A DNA stretch of 64,000 nt from Vitrella brassicaformis (lineage: Eukaryota; Sar; Vitrellaceae), in contig CDMY01000138.1 of assembly GCA_001179505.1 (NCBI GenBank), positions 1 through 64,000 on the forward strand, read 5' to 3'. The position numbers and the translations under genes were made by a program. Positions 47,101 through 58,910 of the stretch are shown here, piece by piece (positions within the stretch are counted from its first letter, which is position 1; each line of letters opens with the position of its first letter). The notes under the pieces were generated by a model. The model was not told the origin of the DNA and did no database searches. It saw nothing but the letters and a program-made list of their open reading frames with translations.

Positions 47101-50100
47101 ACCCGTTTTCAGACGTTGCCCCCGCAAGAGGAGCTGGTGCAGAGTCCTTCCCAGCTTCATGGCTTTAGGGTGCGTGTACAGTGCCAGCGAGACCGATCCA
47201 AGGCTGCCGTCACAGACCGCGAGCTGCCCAACGAGGAACAGCACGTCACCTGCCTAGACGGGCAGTGGACCCCTCTGACGATCCTCTGCAAAGGCATGCA
47301 CACACACATGCACACACCCGCACACACAAGAACACAGAAGCAGAATACATCCGCATGTGCTATCTCAAGCGGCTCCCACCTGTTTGCAGTTCCATGTGGG
47401 AAGCTTTCTTTGAAAGGGCCGTCGTCTCTGCTGACTACCGCCGGCCAGGGGGTGTCGTTCAGGTGGCCGGAGGGAGCTGTGCCCGAGCCGCGTGCAGTGA
47501 GCGACATGTATGTCCTCAGCAGTGAATCGCCGCTAAGAAGTCCTTCGCCCCACGGCACTCGGGTGACGATAGAGTGTGACACGGCCCAGCACTTCCATCC
47601 CTTCGCCGGCCCCGACACAAAGGACATCGTATGCACCGACGGGCATTGGAGCCAGCAGGACATAATATGTGGACGTACGTACGTACACACAAAAAGGACC
47701 GACCTGGCACACCACACGGCGCTACATAACATACTGCACGGGCAGCACTGCACTGCACACATGTGTCTCCTCTCTCTTTCCCTTCCACCTCTGTGTGCCT
47801 GTGGGTGCCTGCAGCTGACTGCCCCGTCTTCCCGTCCTTCGGCCCCCCATCCTTCTACCACTACACCAGCCTGGTCCGCCGGGTCTCATCCGTCGATCGC
47901 GTCATCGCACCCGAAGCCGCCAAGGCACCCTCCCTCGAAGCCCCAGTCGCTGTCATCAGCCCAGTGGCCCAGGAATTCTACCGCAAGGCTAGCTACCAGC
48001 CATGCGGCGCAAAGCTGAGCGTCCAGTGCAACCAACAAGGGAACTTCGCCCCCAGGATGGGTCCACGCCCAATGCGATCGAGACGGTGACGTGCGATCGT
48101 GGACGGTGCGAATTTAGAAATGTGTCAGTTCTTGCACGTGTTGGTTACCCTTCATTTCAGCATCGTGGGCGGTGGCACTTTCGAGTAAGCGTCGAATCGT
48201 GGGCGACATACTAAGGTGGAGTCCCTCATGTGTCTCCACAACGCCGCAGGTGTATGGCGCCGTGTGGCCCCTACCCGATTGAGAGGCTGTCTTTTCCTGA
48301 GCTCTACAGCATAAGGCCTTTGTCGTCGGCGCCGCCGAGAGAGGAGGCGGGAGAGCCCGAGGAAGGGGGCGCTGAAGAGAGGCCCGCGCCACTTTTCGTG
48401 CATGGCAGCCGGCTGCTGATCAAGTGCGACACGGCCCAACGTGCCGCTGCGACGCCCAGAGAGCCCGGGCAGGTCTCTGCCGTGTGTGTCAATGGGACAT
48501 GGTCTCCCGTCCCGCCACCCTTCATCTGCTCACGTGAGCTGCGCCCACAGACATCCAGACAGACAGACAGACAGGCAGGCAGGCACCTGTGGATATGTGT
48601 GTGTGTGCGTATGTGTGTGTTGTGCTGTGTTGTAGAGGAGTGTGTGGCCCCGCAGCTGCCGGCCTCCTACGAGGTGATGGGCACGGTCAAGTCCGCCTAC
48701 AGGCACGGCGGGTGCAGATCCGGTGCTTCACCGAGAGGTCCTTCTACAACGCCACCGAGAGCAGGCCATCCAACCCACAGACCGCCACTATCGTCTGTCA
48801 ACACGGCCACTGGTCTGAGCCGAACCCACGACTCGAATGCCGAAGTGGGCAATCAAAGACAGCTGCAGACCGTGACCCCCCGCCTATATATTTTGTGTCC
48901 GCTCAGAGTCGTGCCGCGACCTCTCAGAGGTTATCGATCACGACAGGTTTCCTTTCCGCCTTGTCTCTGAGCCTGAGGAACTGCAAGAGGACGCGGTATG
49001 CGAAGGCGTCCCCCGGCCACGACCCACCGAGCCGCCATCCACCACGCCTTTGCCGGAAAACGCCAGTGCTCTCGTCAAAGCCCTCGCCATGATACCCCCG
49101 ATGGAGCCCGACCCTGCCGCCACCCGCCCCAGGATCGACTTCCTTCTGTCTGACTTCCCGCGGCACGGTTCGTGAACACACATGAAAGGCGCCCGTTCCG
49201 TCTCGCTGTTTGTGCCTCCCTCTGAATATGCCGTGTGTCTGTCTCTGTGCATGCCATGCAAGGCAGGTTCGTGTGTGATATTCGGGTGTGCGGTGGGCGA
49301 GGGGGCAGATGTGGAGTCATTGCAATGGCGGTCGGTGTCGTGTGCTGCGCCTGGGGACACGCGCGGCAACTGGAAGGATGTGTTTGGGTCGAATGACTGC
49401 ACGACGCTGCGGTGCCTGGATGGGCAATGGACGCCGAGAGAGTTTGACTGTAAAGGTGAGAAGACGATGTCAGGCAGGCTACACGAGCCTTGTACGCATG
49501 AGAGAGAGTGTGTGTGTGCATGTAGATGACTGTCCTCCGCCCCTCAGCAAGAGGCACCTGCCGGGTGTGGTCTATGTCGAGGAGCACAAAGACGTATACA
49601 AACACGGAGAAGTCGAGTACCTCCAGTGTACAGGCTATGATAGGATCGCCAGCGGCTTTGCGGCCCTCCCGCCCCACCCCACTGATCACATCGAGACCGT
49701 CACATGCGACGCAGGGCGCTTTGAGGACGTCACCTTAATTTGCAGAAGTGAGCGACCAAATGATACCGTCCTAAGAAAATATGCCATTCAAGTGGCCACA
49801 TGGTGATCAGAGCGGTGTCCCCCGTTCTTCCCCCCCTTTGCTCCACTCGAGGCGTATGTGGTGTCTCCCACGCCTGTGTTCGACCCCGCCCTTCTCGACG
49901 CCGACCGCAGAGTGTTCCTCTACCAGCTGAACCCCGCTGAGGCGGACATGAAAGCCATGGCGGCTTTGGAGCCCCACTTCCGGCACAACAGTGGCCGGTG
50001 GATAGAGTGCGCCAAAGGGTGGAGCGACCCCTCTTGGCCCGCGCCCCGCCCCGACTTTGTCGAGTGCTACAATGGCACCTGGGCCCACCAGATAATCAGA

Positions 50101-53100
50101 TGCAGACGTACGTACGCATGCACGATAGATAAATCGAGAAAGGGATAGAGAGACGACCGAAGACACCAACAATCTATCTATCGGTACGCACTCAGGTCAG
50201 TGCCCGGGTGTGGCATTCCACCTGCTCAATCCGGCCTTGTACAAGGTCGAGTACAGCGGCCGCCGCCCAGAGCCCAAGAAGACGACCCGCCAGGCGTCCA
50301 GCGACCCGCTCGCAGACCTTATCAACAGGCTGCTGCCCACCAAGCCCGGCGAGCCCATCGACACCTCGCAGACCACGCAGAGAGAGCGAGACACGGCATA
50401 TGTCTGGGGCGCCCTCAACCGCAGCCGTTTCTACGAGTGAGACAGACAAGGCGCCGCATTCAATTCACCGACCTGCAGCATCTCCTATGTGGCGCCGTGT
50501 GTGTGTGCAGCGACGGTGTGTTCATGAAGATCACGTGTTTGGAAGGTGACCTGACGCGGCCCATCGTGGCCATCAAGGCGGAGCAGCAGGCGGCCCGTGC
50601 AAGGGGCGAACAGTGGCTGCCCACTGAGCTCGAGGACTGCAGTGACCACCAGTGCGACGTCATGTGCGCCAGGGGCACCTGGACGGAGCTCAAACACTAC
50701 TGCCACCGTGAGTGAGCACGCCACACACCTTATGGCACATGATGGATGGACGAGCGCACACACGCACATCCGTCCACGTGTCCTTCTCTGTATGCCTGTA
50801 GGCCGTTGTCCGCCGTTCATCCCCCCGGAGAGATCCCGCAAGCAGTGCGACCCGCCAGAGCACTGCAAAGAACCGGAGGACCTCTCCACGGTAAGCGAGA
50901 CATACATACCATGAGCGAGGCACTGACAATTCGACACAGCTTCCTGTCTCCCTCCGTTGGTCGGTCTCTGCCAGGAGGAGAGGAACAATCCGTTCTTCTC
51001 CCCAGACGACGGTCTCTGGCGGCACGGCTCTACCTTTCTGCTCAAGTGCACCTCGCCATTTTGTCCGCACCCTGCGCCGGAGAACTCGACTGTCCGATGC
51101 AACGACGGGGAGTGGGAAAAGACCACACTCGAGTGCAGACGTACGCACATCTCTGTGTGTGTGTGTGTGTAGCCAGACACGTGGACGCGCCTATGTGTGT
51201 GTGTCATGCAGGTCCTTGTCTGGCCAGGATGGATGTGCGTCTGTACCGGCCGGACGAGGAGGCCCTGCGCTACCAGGTGGCTGACGCCGAGGACAATGTC
51301 CCGCCGACCGGGGAGGACACTCCACGCATCGACGGCGAGACGGGCCAGCCACTGCCCCTGTACATCCATGGGTCACGGCAGCTAGTGTCGTGCAACACTA
51401 CGGGCGGCTACCAGTCGGTGCTGCCACGCCCCGCCGACATGACCGCCTGCCAGGACGGCGTGTGGACCCTCACCGCCATCATGTGCAGGCGCGACTGCCC
51501 GCCGATTGCCGACTACTTCGCTGCCTTTGGGGAGAGTCAGGCGAGATATGTGGTGGAGGGCGGGGGCGACTCGACGCGCCACGGGACGGTGCTGCAGGTG
51601 TCGTGCGCACCGCGGCACTCGCCTGTCGAGGGAGAGGAGGCCGAGACCGTCGAGTGCAATGACGGCACCTGGTGGCCGCTCATACTCAGATACAGAAGTG
51701 AGTGAGGGAGTGCGCGAGGCCATCACACATGAAAGGTATTGGTTCGTTCGGTTAGAAATGTGCGTGGACTATATTAAGTGGGCTTCGGCGCACGATCCAT
51801 CCCTGCTCGACACGTCGCAGTATTGGATCCACCGGCCGCAGGAGCATCTGGTCGACAAACTCATGCCCGCCGGACGGTCCCTCACCGTCATGTGTGCGCC
51901 CCTACACTCATCAGTCAGTACGCAGCCACAGTACCATCCATCCATCCATCCCTGCAGGTGTGGGTGGATGTGCGCATCCGTCTGTGCAGTCCTTTCAGGT
52001 GGCAGGGAGCACCGCACTGGACCGTCAGCAGATCCTGTGCGAAGACGGCGAGTACACCAAGCGACTCATACACTGCGAAGGTAAGTAGGCACGTGGCGGG
52101 CGCGAGTGCGTGAGCCGGCCAAGGCACGGCACGCGCAACAATCACATGATCTATCCATCTGCATGTCCATGGATGTTTCACTCCCTTTCTCCCTCCCTCC
52201 CTTCTTCACAGCCAACTGCCCGGAGTACACCCCTGAGCAGGACTACGGCACCGACCCCGACTTCGGCGGAGGGCTTATTGTGCAGGACGTCGGGGTGGGC
52301 CTCGACACCATCTATCACACACACTCCATCCGCAACGGGGCCACAAGACGCATCAAGTGCTGCCAGACCGGAGAACTGGCCTATCAGCTCGGCTCGCTGC
52401 CGGATGACGCCGATACCAGCTGGTTGGAAAGCTCCATCAAGTGCAGGTGGGGGAAATCAAAGGGCGGGATGGGTGCAGCGGAGTCGGCGACAAGGGGGGA
52501 TGGGATGGCCTCTGTGTGTCAGGTGGAACTGGGCGTCTTACCTGGATGAGCCGCCGTATGAGGATGAGGTGCGCTGCTACAACGGACAGTGGACCTTGCC
52601 AGCTCTACAGTGCTACCGTAAAAAAGAGAAAGAACACACTGCACCCCACCCCAACCACATCAGATGTCTCCTTGGCTGCCTTTGCGGTTCTGCCTTGTCT
52701 TTCTGTCTGGCTGCGCAGCCATGTGTCTGCCTTTCGGCCAGGAGATGGTGCACGCATCCGGCAACAGCAGCGACTACCTCCACCCCGTCACTAAACACGT
52801 CCTCGGCCCCATCAACGGCCTAGTGCCACCCGGTGCAGAGGCGCAGGTCCGGTGCGACAAGGGCTACCTTCCCGAGCCGCAGCAAGACCTCTGGAACACC
52901 AACCCCCCCGTGACGGTGAGGTGCACACGAGGCTACATGACGGCCCCCTACGTCTGCATCAAGACCTGCCCCAAGCCATACCGGGAGAAGCCCAAGATGG
53001 TGCGGTACAACATCGGTGGCGGCGACAGTGCCGAGTACGAGGCCCTCACGTACGAGCAGCTGCTCGCCCACCGGCCCTGGATCGTGCGGCACCGGGGCCG

Positions 53101-54320
53101 ATACTTTGCCTTTTGTTACACGCCTGACTGCCGGAGTGAGAATGCGACATCGCTCAATGACACGATAGCGTCGCGCTGGAATGGGACGGGCCGTGTGGAG
53201 AAGGGCGACATCGACAAGGACGAGCGCATATTGAGGAAACGGAATGTCGTCGAAGTCAGGAAATATATCTGGGGTTCGGTGGATGGATGGAGGGGCAGAC
53301 AGACAGACAGACAGACAGACAGAGGAGCTCACTCACTTGCGAACCCTCTGAGGCCGGACACGCCCTTCAGGTGTCTCTCTCTCTCTCTCTCTCTCTCCCC
53401 CTCCTCTGTCGGTGTGTATGTCTGTGTGTTGCAGGGTGCTTGAACAGGCGGAGGTCGGTGACGACCTTCGATTATTACAACGCGTGGCAATGGGCGACGA
53501 CCGCCGGAGTGGCGGCAGCGGGTCTGGCATCTGCTTTCGTGTTCCCGCCAGCTGCTATCGTGACGGGAGTATTGTTGGGGCTCGGGGTTATCGACTTTGG
53601 CAGCAGCCTGCAGTACCTACTGGACCAGACAGACAGACAGACAGACAGACAGAAACACAGACCACAAGAGTGCTCGAGAGGCTGGCTGGCTGGTTCGTGT
53701 GTGTGTCTGCCTGCAGCATCTATTATTTCAAGTGGTTTTGGCCCAAGGCCATGCACAACGGTTTCGCGGCAAGGGTGTACGGGGAGTGGGGGGCCAAGCA
53801 GTACGAGTGCCTGTGGGGCGTGTGGGTGCCCCGCCCTGACGCCACACTCGAGTGTGAGCAATCAAGGTTCCAGCAGACGTGCATCGACGCACACACCACC
53901 GTATGGACAAGGAAGAAACACGAAGTGAAACCGAGACACAGCACCAACACCGACACCAAGGCAGCACCACGAGGCGGCCGGGGCTGGCTCGCGGGGTTTG
54001 CCAGCTCCTTCCAATCGCTTAGCGGCCGACTGCGGCTGATGTCCAACATAGCTAATGACGTCGAAGGTCGATCAAGTGGTGTCGGGTCACTTTTGACAGC
54101 GCTCTTAGAGCTTGTACTAGCTGGTGGTGGTGTGTCGAGGAGTGAGAGGGGCGGCGGGGAAGCAGTGAGATTGGATGGGCTGGAGCCGGTGTCTGCGGCT
54201 GAGGTGGAGGTGGGCGACCAGATTCTCTCCTATGGCTCGGGCCGGCCACGACTGACCGAGGTGCATCACTGGGGTGCGTGGGGCGGAGACACGGAGGGGG
54301 GGGCCATCCATCTACCTGTC

Positions 54321-54355
<35 letters not shown>

Positions 54356-55356
54356 GCAGGTTTATTTCAGAGAGTCGTACCCAGGTACCCACACGAACAG
54401 ACATGGCTAAGGAGGAAAACACACTGTGTGTGACACCTGCATGTATGTGTCCGTGTCCGTCGTCGCATACGGACCTTGACCGATCGCAGCCCAGCCGACG
54501 CGTGTCATCGACATTGACGTGGCCACCACACCCTGCCCATCGGGAGCATCGACTTCGTCATCGCTCCGGCTCTCGCCCTCACACCGTCTTCCCGTCTTCA
54601 GGCAGCAGCAGCAGCACGGGAGACACAGGCCACTGGTGCGCCGAGTGGTGAGGGCTGACGAGGTGCGACTGGGGGACATGCTTGCCACCGTCGTGGCGCA
54701 CACTGCCCCACCCCGCCACACAGGCCTCTATTGTGCCAGCCACGAGACAGGGAGGGCCAGGGGCGACAATGTGACGATGGGACTGGAGGGGGAGGGGGGC
54801 GTGTTTGCTCATAGCTATGGAAGGGTCACCGGTGTGAGGGGCGCTACCAAGGTATGGTAGCGACGGGAAGCAGCTGCCAGAGGCCTGTCTTGTCCCTGGC
54901 TGTGTCCCCGGCTGTGTCTCTATGTGTGTGTGTGGTCTGTCTGTCTCAGCGCTGTGGTCTGGAGCTGTTGTACATGTTGGATTCCCACATGGTGGCAAAT
55001 GGCCTGGTCATCACCGACAGCGACGAGCCAATGGACGCACACATGCCTTACACGTACCTCTCAAACCTCGACACACGGTGGGGTGGGCGGGCACCTTCTC
55101 CTCTCCATCCATCCATCTCTTACGGCTCCAGTCTGGCTGTCTGTGTGTGTGGATGCAGGATGGTGTATTGGCTGTTCGGTGCGGCGGGCGGGGTCAACTC
55201 CTCCATCTTTAGAGCATACTGGAGGTCTGTATGTGTTCAGGTGATGGACTCCATGTTGCTTGGCTTGCTCGTGTGTGTGTGTGTGTGTGCAGGTGGAGTG
55301 TTGGGCGGAGCGACTTTGTGCAGAGCATCGTCATGAGGCGATGGATGGACAAATGA
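44119..55356 (+). CDS. Giant secreted sushi-repeat protein with C-terminal Hint domain
   Basis: About 30 exons. It starts with a signal peptide (MVKGFLLLALLVAPACTQC), then an unrecognised N-terminal domain of roughly 350 residues (about 44180-45280). Next come about 22 divergent sushi/CCP modules, each with four Cys, a Gly-x-Trp before the last Cys, and a boundary at or near an exon edge. After these lie two hydrophobic stretches (TTAGVAAAGLASAFVF; AAIVTGVLLGLGVIDFG; about 53490-53620), one more CCP-like remnant (YECLWGVWVPRPDATLEC), a Ser/Gly-rich linker, and a Hint domain (54150-55030) followed by a 90-residue tail ending in TGA at 55354. The expected location is the cell surface or extracellular space. 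Two single-base frame breaks (about 48050 and 48711) and a GC-AG intron (donor 47294) occur. CCP proteins commonly mediate adhesion; the function here is unknown. Confidence 0.8.
45285..53135 (+). other. Array of about 22 sushi/CCP-like modules within the giant gene
   Basis: Successive modules begin KCPPYAQ, DCDPTNA, MCPSLIL, SCGQFRF, SCGRHPF, KCLSPPE, DCGPWTP, PCGKLSL, DCPVFPS, PCGPYPI, ECVAPQL, SCRDLSE, DCPPPLS, a Cys-less start near YVVSPTP, QCPGVAF, RCPPFIP, PCLARMD, DCPPIAD, CVDYIKW, NCPEYTP, MCLPFGQ and TCPKPYR. Their ends follow the CxDGxWTxxxxxCK pattern (for example CLDGQWTPLTILC, CMDGNWTQRALTC, CNDGEWEKTTLEC). The modules vary from about 60 to 130 residues, longer than standard CCPs because of inserted loops. 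A few lack the last Cys (WWPLILRYR). Confidence 0.75.
54150..55030 (+). other. Hint (hedgehog/intein-type) domain coding region
   Basis: Spliced reading gives EAVRLDGLEPVSAAEVEVGD, QILSYGSGRPRLTE, VYFRESYP, TRVIDIDVATTPC, SLRLSPSHRLPVF, VRADEVRLGDMLATV, VTGVRGATK and LDSHMVANGLVITDSDE. These match, in order, the Hint landmarks: first strand with DG, VxxGDxIL, xEVxxF, the TPxH-type block B (SPSH), VxxGDxL, VxxV, and the final THGxxVxDGVxxS-like strand. The Cys that starts Hog and intein domains is absent; Arg/Gly or Ser occupy the equivalent stretch (SRSERGGGEAV). Confidence 0.7.
54325..54351 (+). repeat. (GT)n microsatellite in an intron
   Basis: A pure GT dinucleotide run lies just upstream of the acceptor for the VYFRESYP exon in the Hint region. 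Confidence 0.9.
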
Positions 55357-55868
55357 ATGAATGGAACGGCGGCGACTGGACTCCCTCCCTCCCTCCCTCC
55401 CTCACTGTATGGTGGCCCGCCTAGTGCCAGAGAAGTAGCTGTGCCATCCATCTGTGTCATCTACCAGACTTTGAGACTCTGTTAGGCTTGTTTCGTGTTT
55501 GTGGCGTCCCCGGTAGACCTCTGTACCGCCGGCCAAATGGGATGGCTCGACTTCGAAATATATGTATCGACGGGAGTCTAGCGCCGCTCTCAAGTGCAGG
55601 CATCCATCCGTCAAAGCGACACCAGCTAATTGACTAACTACCCACCCCACACCCACCTGTCTGTTACACCCACGCACATACGCAGTGAATGAATGCACAT
55701 AGATAACATACAGCCTATTTATTGACTTACTACTAAAGACGGAAACCCAGTGCATGAGTGGCACGGCACCTCCTTCCATCACGCCACACAGCCACGCAGT
55801 CACTCACATCCCATCGCACAAACAGAAGTGCTCGTCTCGTCCACCCGTCGGTCCGTCTATCTATCTAT
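55357..55868. other. Spacer between convergent genes
   Basis: A (CTCC)n tract near 55380-55402 and (TCTA)n at 55857-55870 are visible. No coding signal. Confidence 0.5.
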
Positions 55869-58030
55869 CTACTGCACCTTCTTTCTCTCGGCTGCTGCCC
55901 CTGTTTGGGGGACGGGCCGCTTGTCGGTCGCTGTGGCACTTCTTGTGATGAGAGGCGCCAGTGCGATGACGGCCACGAGCGAGAGGGCCGCGAGTGAGAG
56001 GAAGAGGACGTCCCAGCCGTAGGTGTCGGTGATGGTGGCCGTGAGGCTCCCCTGCAATATCGACCCCACGCTGCCAACACCATTCACAAAACCTGCACAC
56101 CACCCCACAGCAGCCATGGCCAGAGACACACACAACTCGCGTGAGTGTTGTGTATGCCCTCCACTGTATGCAATGCATTGCACACCGACCCGACCGAAGC
56201 TTTGTACCTGTGGCAGTGCCCATGGCGGGCTGCGCGTTGTGTTTCTCGCAGAGGTCGCTGCACGCAGCCCCCCCGAGCACAGAATCGGGCCCCGCCACCG
56301 CCAGCCCCACCAGGAACATCAGCACCATGTTCGGAAGCAACCCGAACCCACCCGCCTGAGGGGTATAGGGAGAATGGACAGATAGAGAGAGGGTGATCGA
56401 TGGCTCATGAATGAGCGGTCTGGTTGGCGGGCGGGATGGGCGGGGTGTGTGCTTGAGTGCGTCACGTACATGTGCATACGCCGCTGCGAGTGCGCCTGTT
56501 GCTGCCGACATCATGCCCACGACCAGCAGCCGCCGACCGCCGAAGTACTTGTCCGATAACACACTGCGAGGTTGGTTCGTCAGACGGACACACACACACA
56601 GCACACAAACAAGGAGAGGGCAGACCATGGCCTGTCTGCTTGGACTGCGTCGACGTTTACCGACCCGCAAGCAATCGAGCCGAGCACCCCGCCCACATCG
56701 AACAGCGACGACATGAACGCTGATTGACAACAAGCAGACAGACAGAGAGAGAGTCGCGTTTCTTCCACGCCTGTCGGTCGGTCGATCGGCCTTATTTTAT
56801 TTATCTGCCTGGCCACCAGCTTGTGAGGGTGGGTATCCGCCCTGTTTGGTGAGGAAGTATGGCAGCCACATCATCATGGTGTACCGCACCAGCTTGATGC
56901 AAAAGTACGCCACGCCCAAGTTCATCAGCCCCGGGATCAGCAGCACCTGCTCACACCACCATCCATCCATCCATCCATCCATCGCACCCACGTCTTCTTA
57001 AGACGCTGCACCCAAAGGCACCTGTCCCAGCGTCATTCTGTCAGTCCCCTGCCCTTTGTCGCTGCTGCTGCTGTTGGTGCTGGTACTTGATGGTCCGGTG
57101 GGTGGGCTAGCCGTGGAGGCATCTGAGTCTGCGGGGGCCACAGATGACTTGGGCCTCTCTGGCGACGGCTGGCTGCTGCCTCCCGTCACCTCGGCAGGAC
57201 TCTCCTTCATCAAGGCGAAGATGGCCAAGCCACAGAGACCCACCTGACAGACAGACAGACAGACAGACACAGACAGACAGGGCGAGGTGGTCCAGCACTG
57301 AGTGGGTGAGTTTGAGTGTGGCCTATGCATATGCATAATGGGATGCCAACTCTCTGACTGACCCAAGCAGCTGGCAGAGTGAAGGCGCTCCGCCATCCGA
57401 ATGTGGTCAATGCGAAGCCTGCGATGCTGTTGGACAGGACACCACCGATCTGCTGACACGTTGTCCACACCCCTGCAAGAGTGAATGCAACCACAACAAT
57501 GCCACCCATCCACCCACCCACACATGTGCTTCCTGCCTGCCCGCCTGCCAGACCCTGGTTGCGTACCTACCGAGTGTTTTGCCCCTATTGGTGGCGTCCA
57601 TCCACGGGTTGAGCGCCTTGATCATCATGGGGAAGCCCCCGCTCTGGGTCAAACCGTTGACGCCCCAGCACACCACCATTACCCACACAGAGCCACTGCC
57701 GTACGCAGCGAACACCAGGGCCGCCACAGCCGACCCCAGGTATCCCACCGTCAGCACCCTTCGCGGCCCATACACGTCGCCCAGGGCGCCTGTGAGGAAC
57801 TGCCCCACTGCATAGCAGACGAGGAAGCCCGTGTCGATGGAGCCCAGCTGCTGCCTCGAGACGCCCAGGTCGGTCTCGAGCGCGCTCTTGACGATGGACA
57901 GCGGCTTCCGGGTGAGGTACAGCGACGCGTACGTCACGTACGTCAGCACAAACATGATGCGCCTCCACTGCTGCACGTGCAGGGCTGCCGCCTCGGAAGC
58001 AGACGGCCCAGGATCATCTGCAGACACCAT
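55869..58030 (-). CDS. Major-facilitator sugar-phosphate/glycerol-3-phosphate transporter (SLC37/GlpT-like)
   Basis: The protein reads MVSADDPGPSASE, then membrane segments in MFS order: MFVLTYVTYASLYLTRKPLS, LGSIDTGFLVCYAVGQFLTG, the GDVYGPRRVLTVGYLGSA loop 2-3, WVMVVCWGVNGLTQSGGFP, TCQQIGGVLSNSIAGFAL, VGLCGLAIFALM. A long Ser/Pro-rich central loop follows, then VAYFCIKLVRYTMMMWLPYF, SSLFDVGGVLGSIACG, VLSDKYFGGRRLLVVGMMSA, VLMFLVGLAVAGPDSVLGGA, FVNGVGSVGSILQGSLTA and LFLSLAALSLVAVIALAPL. YLTRKP, GDxxGPRR, WxxNG(L)xQSxGxP and the WLPYFLT half match the organophosphate:phosphate antiporter family including SLC37. Eight or nine introns. It ends AAAERKKVQ, TAG. The start is the ATG at 58030; an in-frame ATG at 58234 would add a tail lacking family support. 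Substrate is not determinable. Confidence 0.82.
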
Positions 58031-58317
58031 CTTAGCCCGAATTACGCACAGATCTTCTTCCCTTGCGAGGAGACAAGTGGAGTGCCTGCCCTTCGGGCAG
58101 GCGTATCCGTAAAACAGTAAAGGGGTGTTTGGAAAATCCGTGAAACTGGAAGGGATGGCCGTGAGTAGTTTTCTTTTTTCCCTCCTTTGTTCGGCTGCCG
58201 AACGACATGTGGATGGCACCAGAAGCGAGAGCATACTGTCTAGTTTTGCTTAACCAAAACAGCTCTCGCATACGCTGCATACACGCATCGGAATTCCAGG
58301 TGGAAAAAACCCCGGTT

Positions 58318-58610
58318 TTAGGGCTTTAAAGTAACGGAGAGCGACCAGATCGTCTGATCTCGAGTCTACCGGGCATCCATTCACGCAGGCAAGAGAGCAA
58401 AGTGCAGGCGGGATCACTACTGCAAGCAGCTGGGGACTCATCGCACAGAAAAGAGGCAGCATCGAGTCACACCACACGACACACACGCACACTGCAGAAA
58501 CCACACCACCGAGGCAGGCATGCCACACGCCATACACCAACGCGCACGCACCAGACTACCTGTCCGCGGCAGAATACAAACACAGTGCAACCTATTCCCA
58601 CTTGGCACAA
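58318..58610. repeat. Duplicated block, copy 1 (abuts assembly gap)
   Basis: The sequence from TAGGGCTTTAAAGTAACGG to CCCACTTGGCACAA is nearly identical to 59781-60081. Visible differences are AAAG/AAGG, GAGA/GAAA and a missing AAGACCATC unit. The copy runs straight into the N gap. Confidence 0.9.
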
Positions 58611-58910
58611 NNNNNNNNNNNNNNNNNNNNNNNNNNNNNNNNNNNNNNNNNNNNNNNNNNNNNNNNNNNNNNNNNNNNNNNNNNNNNNNNNNNNNNNNNN
58701 NNNNNNNNNNNNNNNNNNNNNNNNNNNNNNNNNNNNNNNNNNNNNNNNNNNNNNNNNNNNNNNNNNNNNNNNNNNNNNNNNNNNNNNNNNNNNNNNNNNN
58801 NNNNNNNNNNNNNNNNNNNNNNNNNNNNNNNNNNNNNNNNNNNNNNNNNNNNNNNNNNNNNNNNNNNNNNNNNNNNNNNNNNNNNNNNNNNNNNNNNNNN
58901 NNNNNNNNNN
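58611..58910. other. Assembly gap (300 N)
   Basis: Exactly 300 N. It removes the 3' end of the MAPEG gene. Confidence 0.99.
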
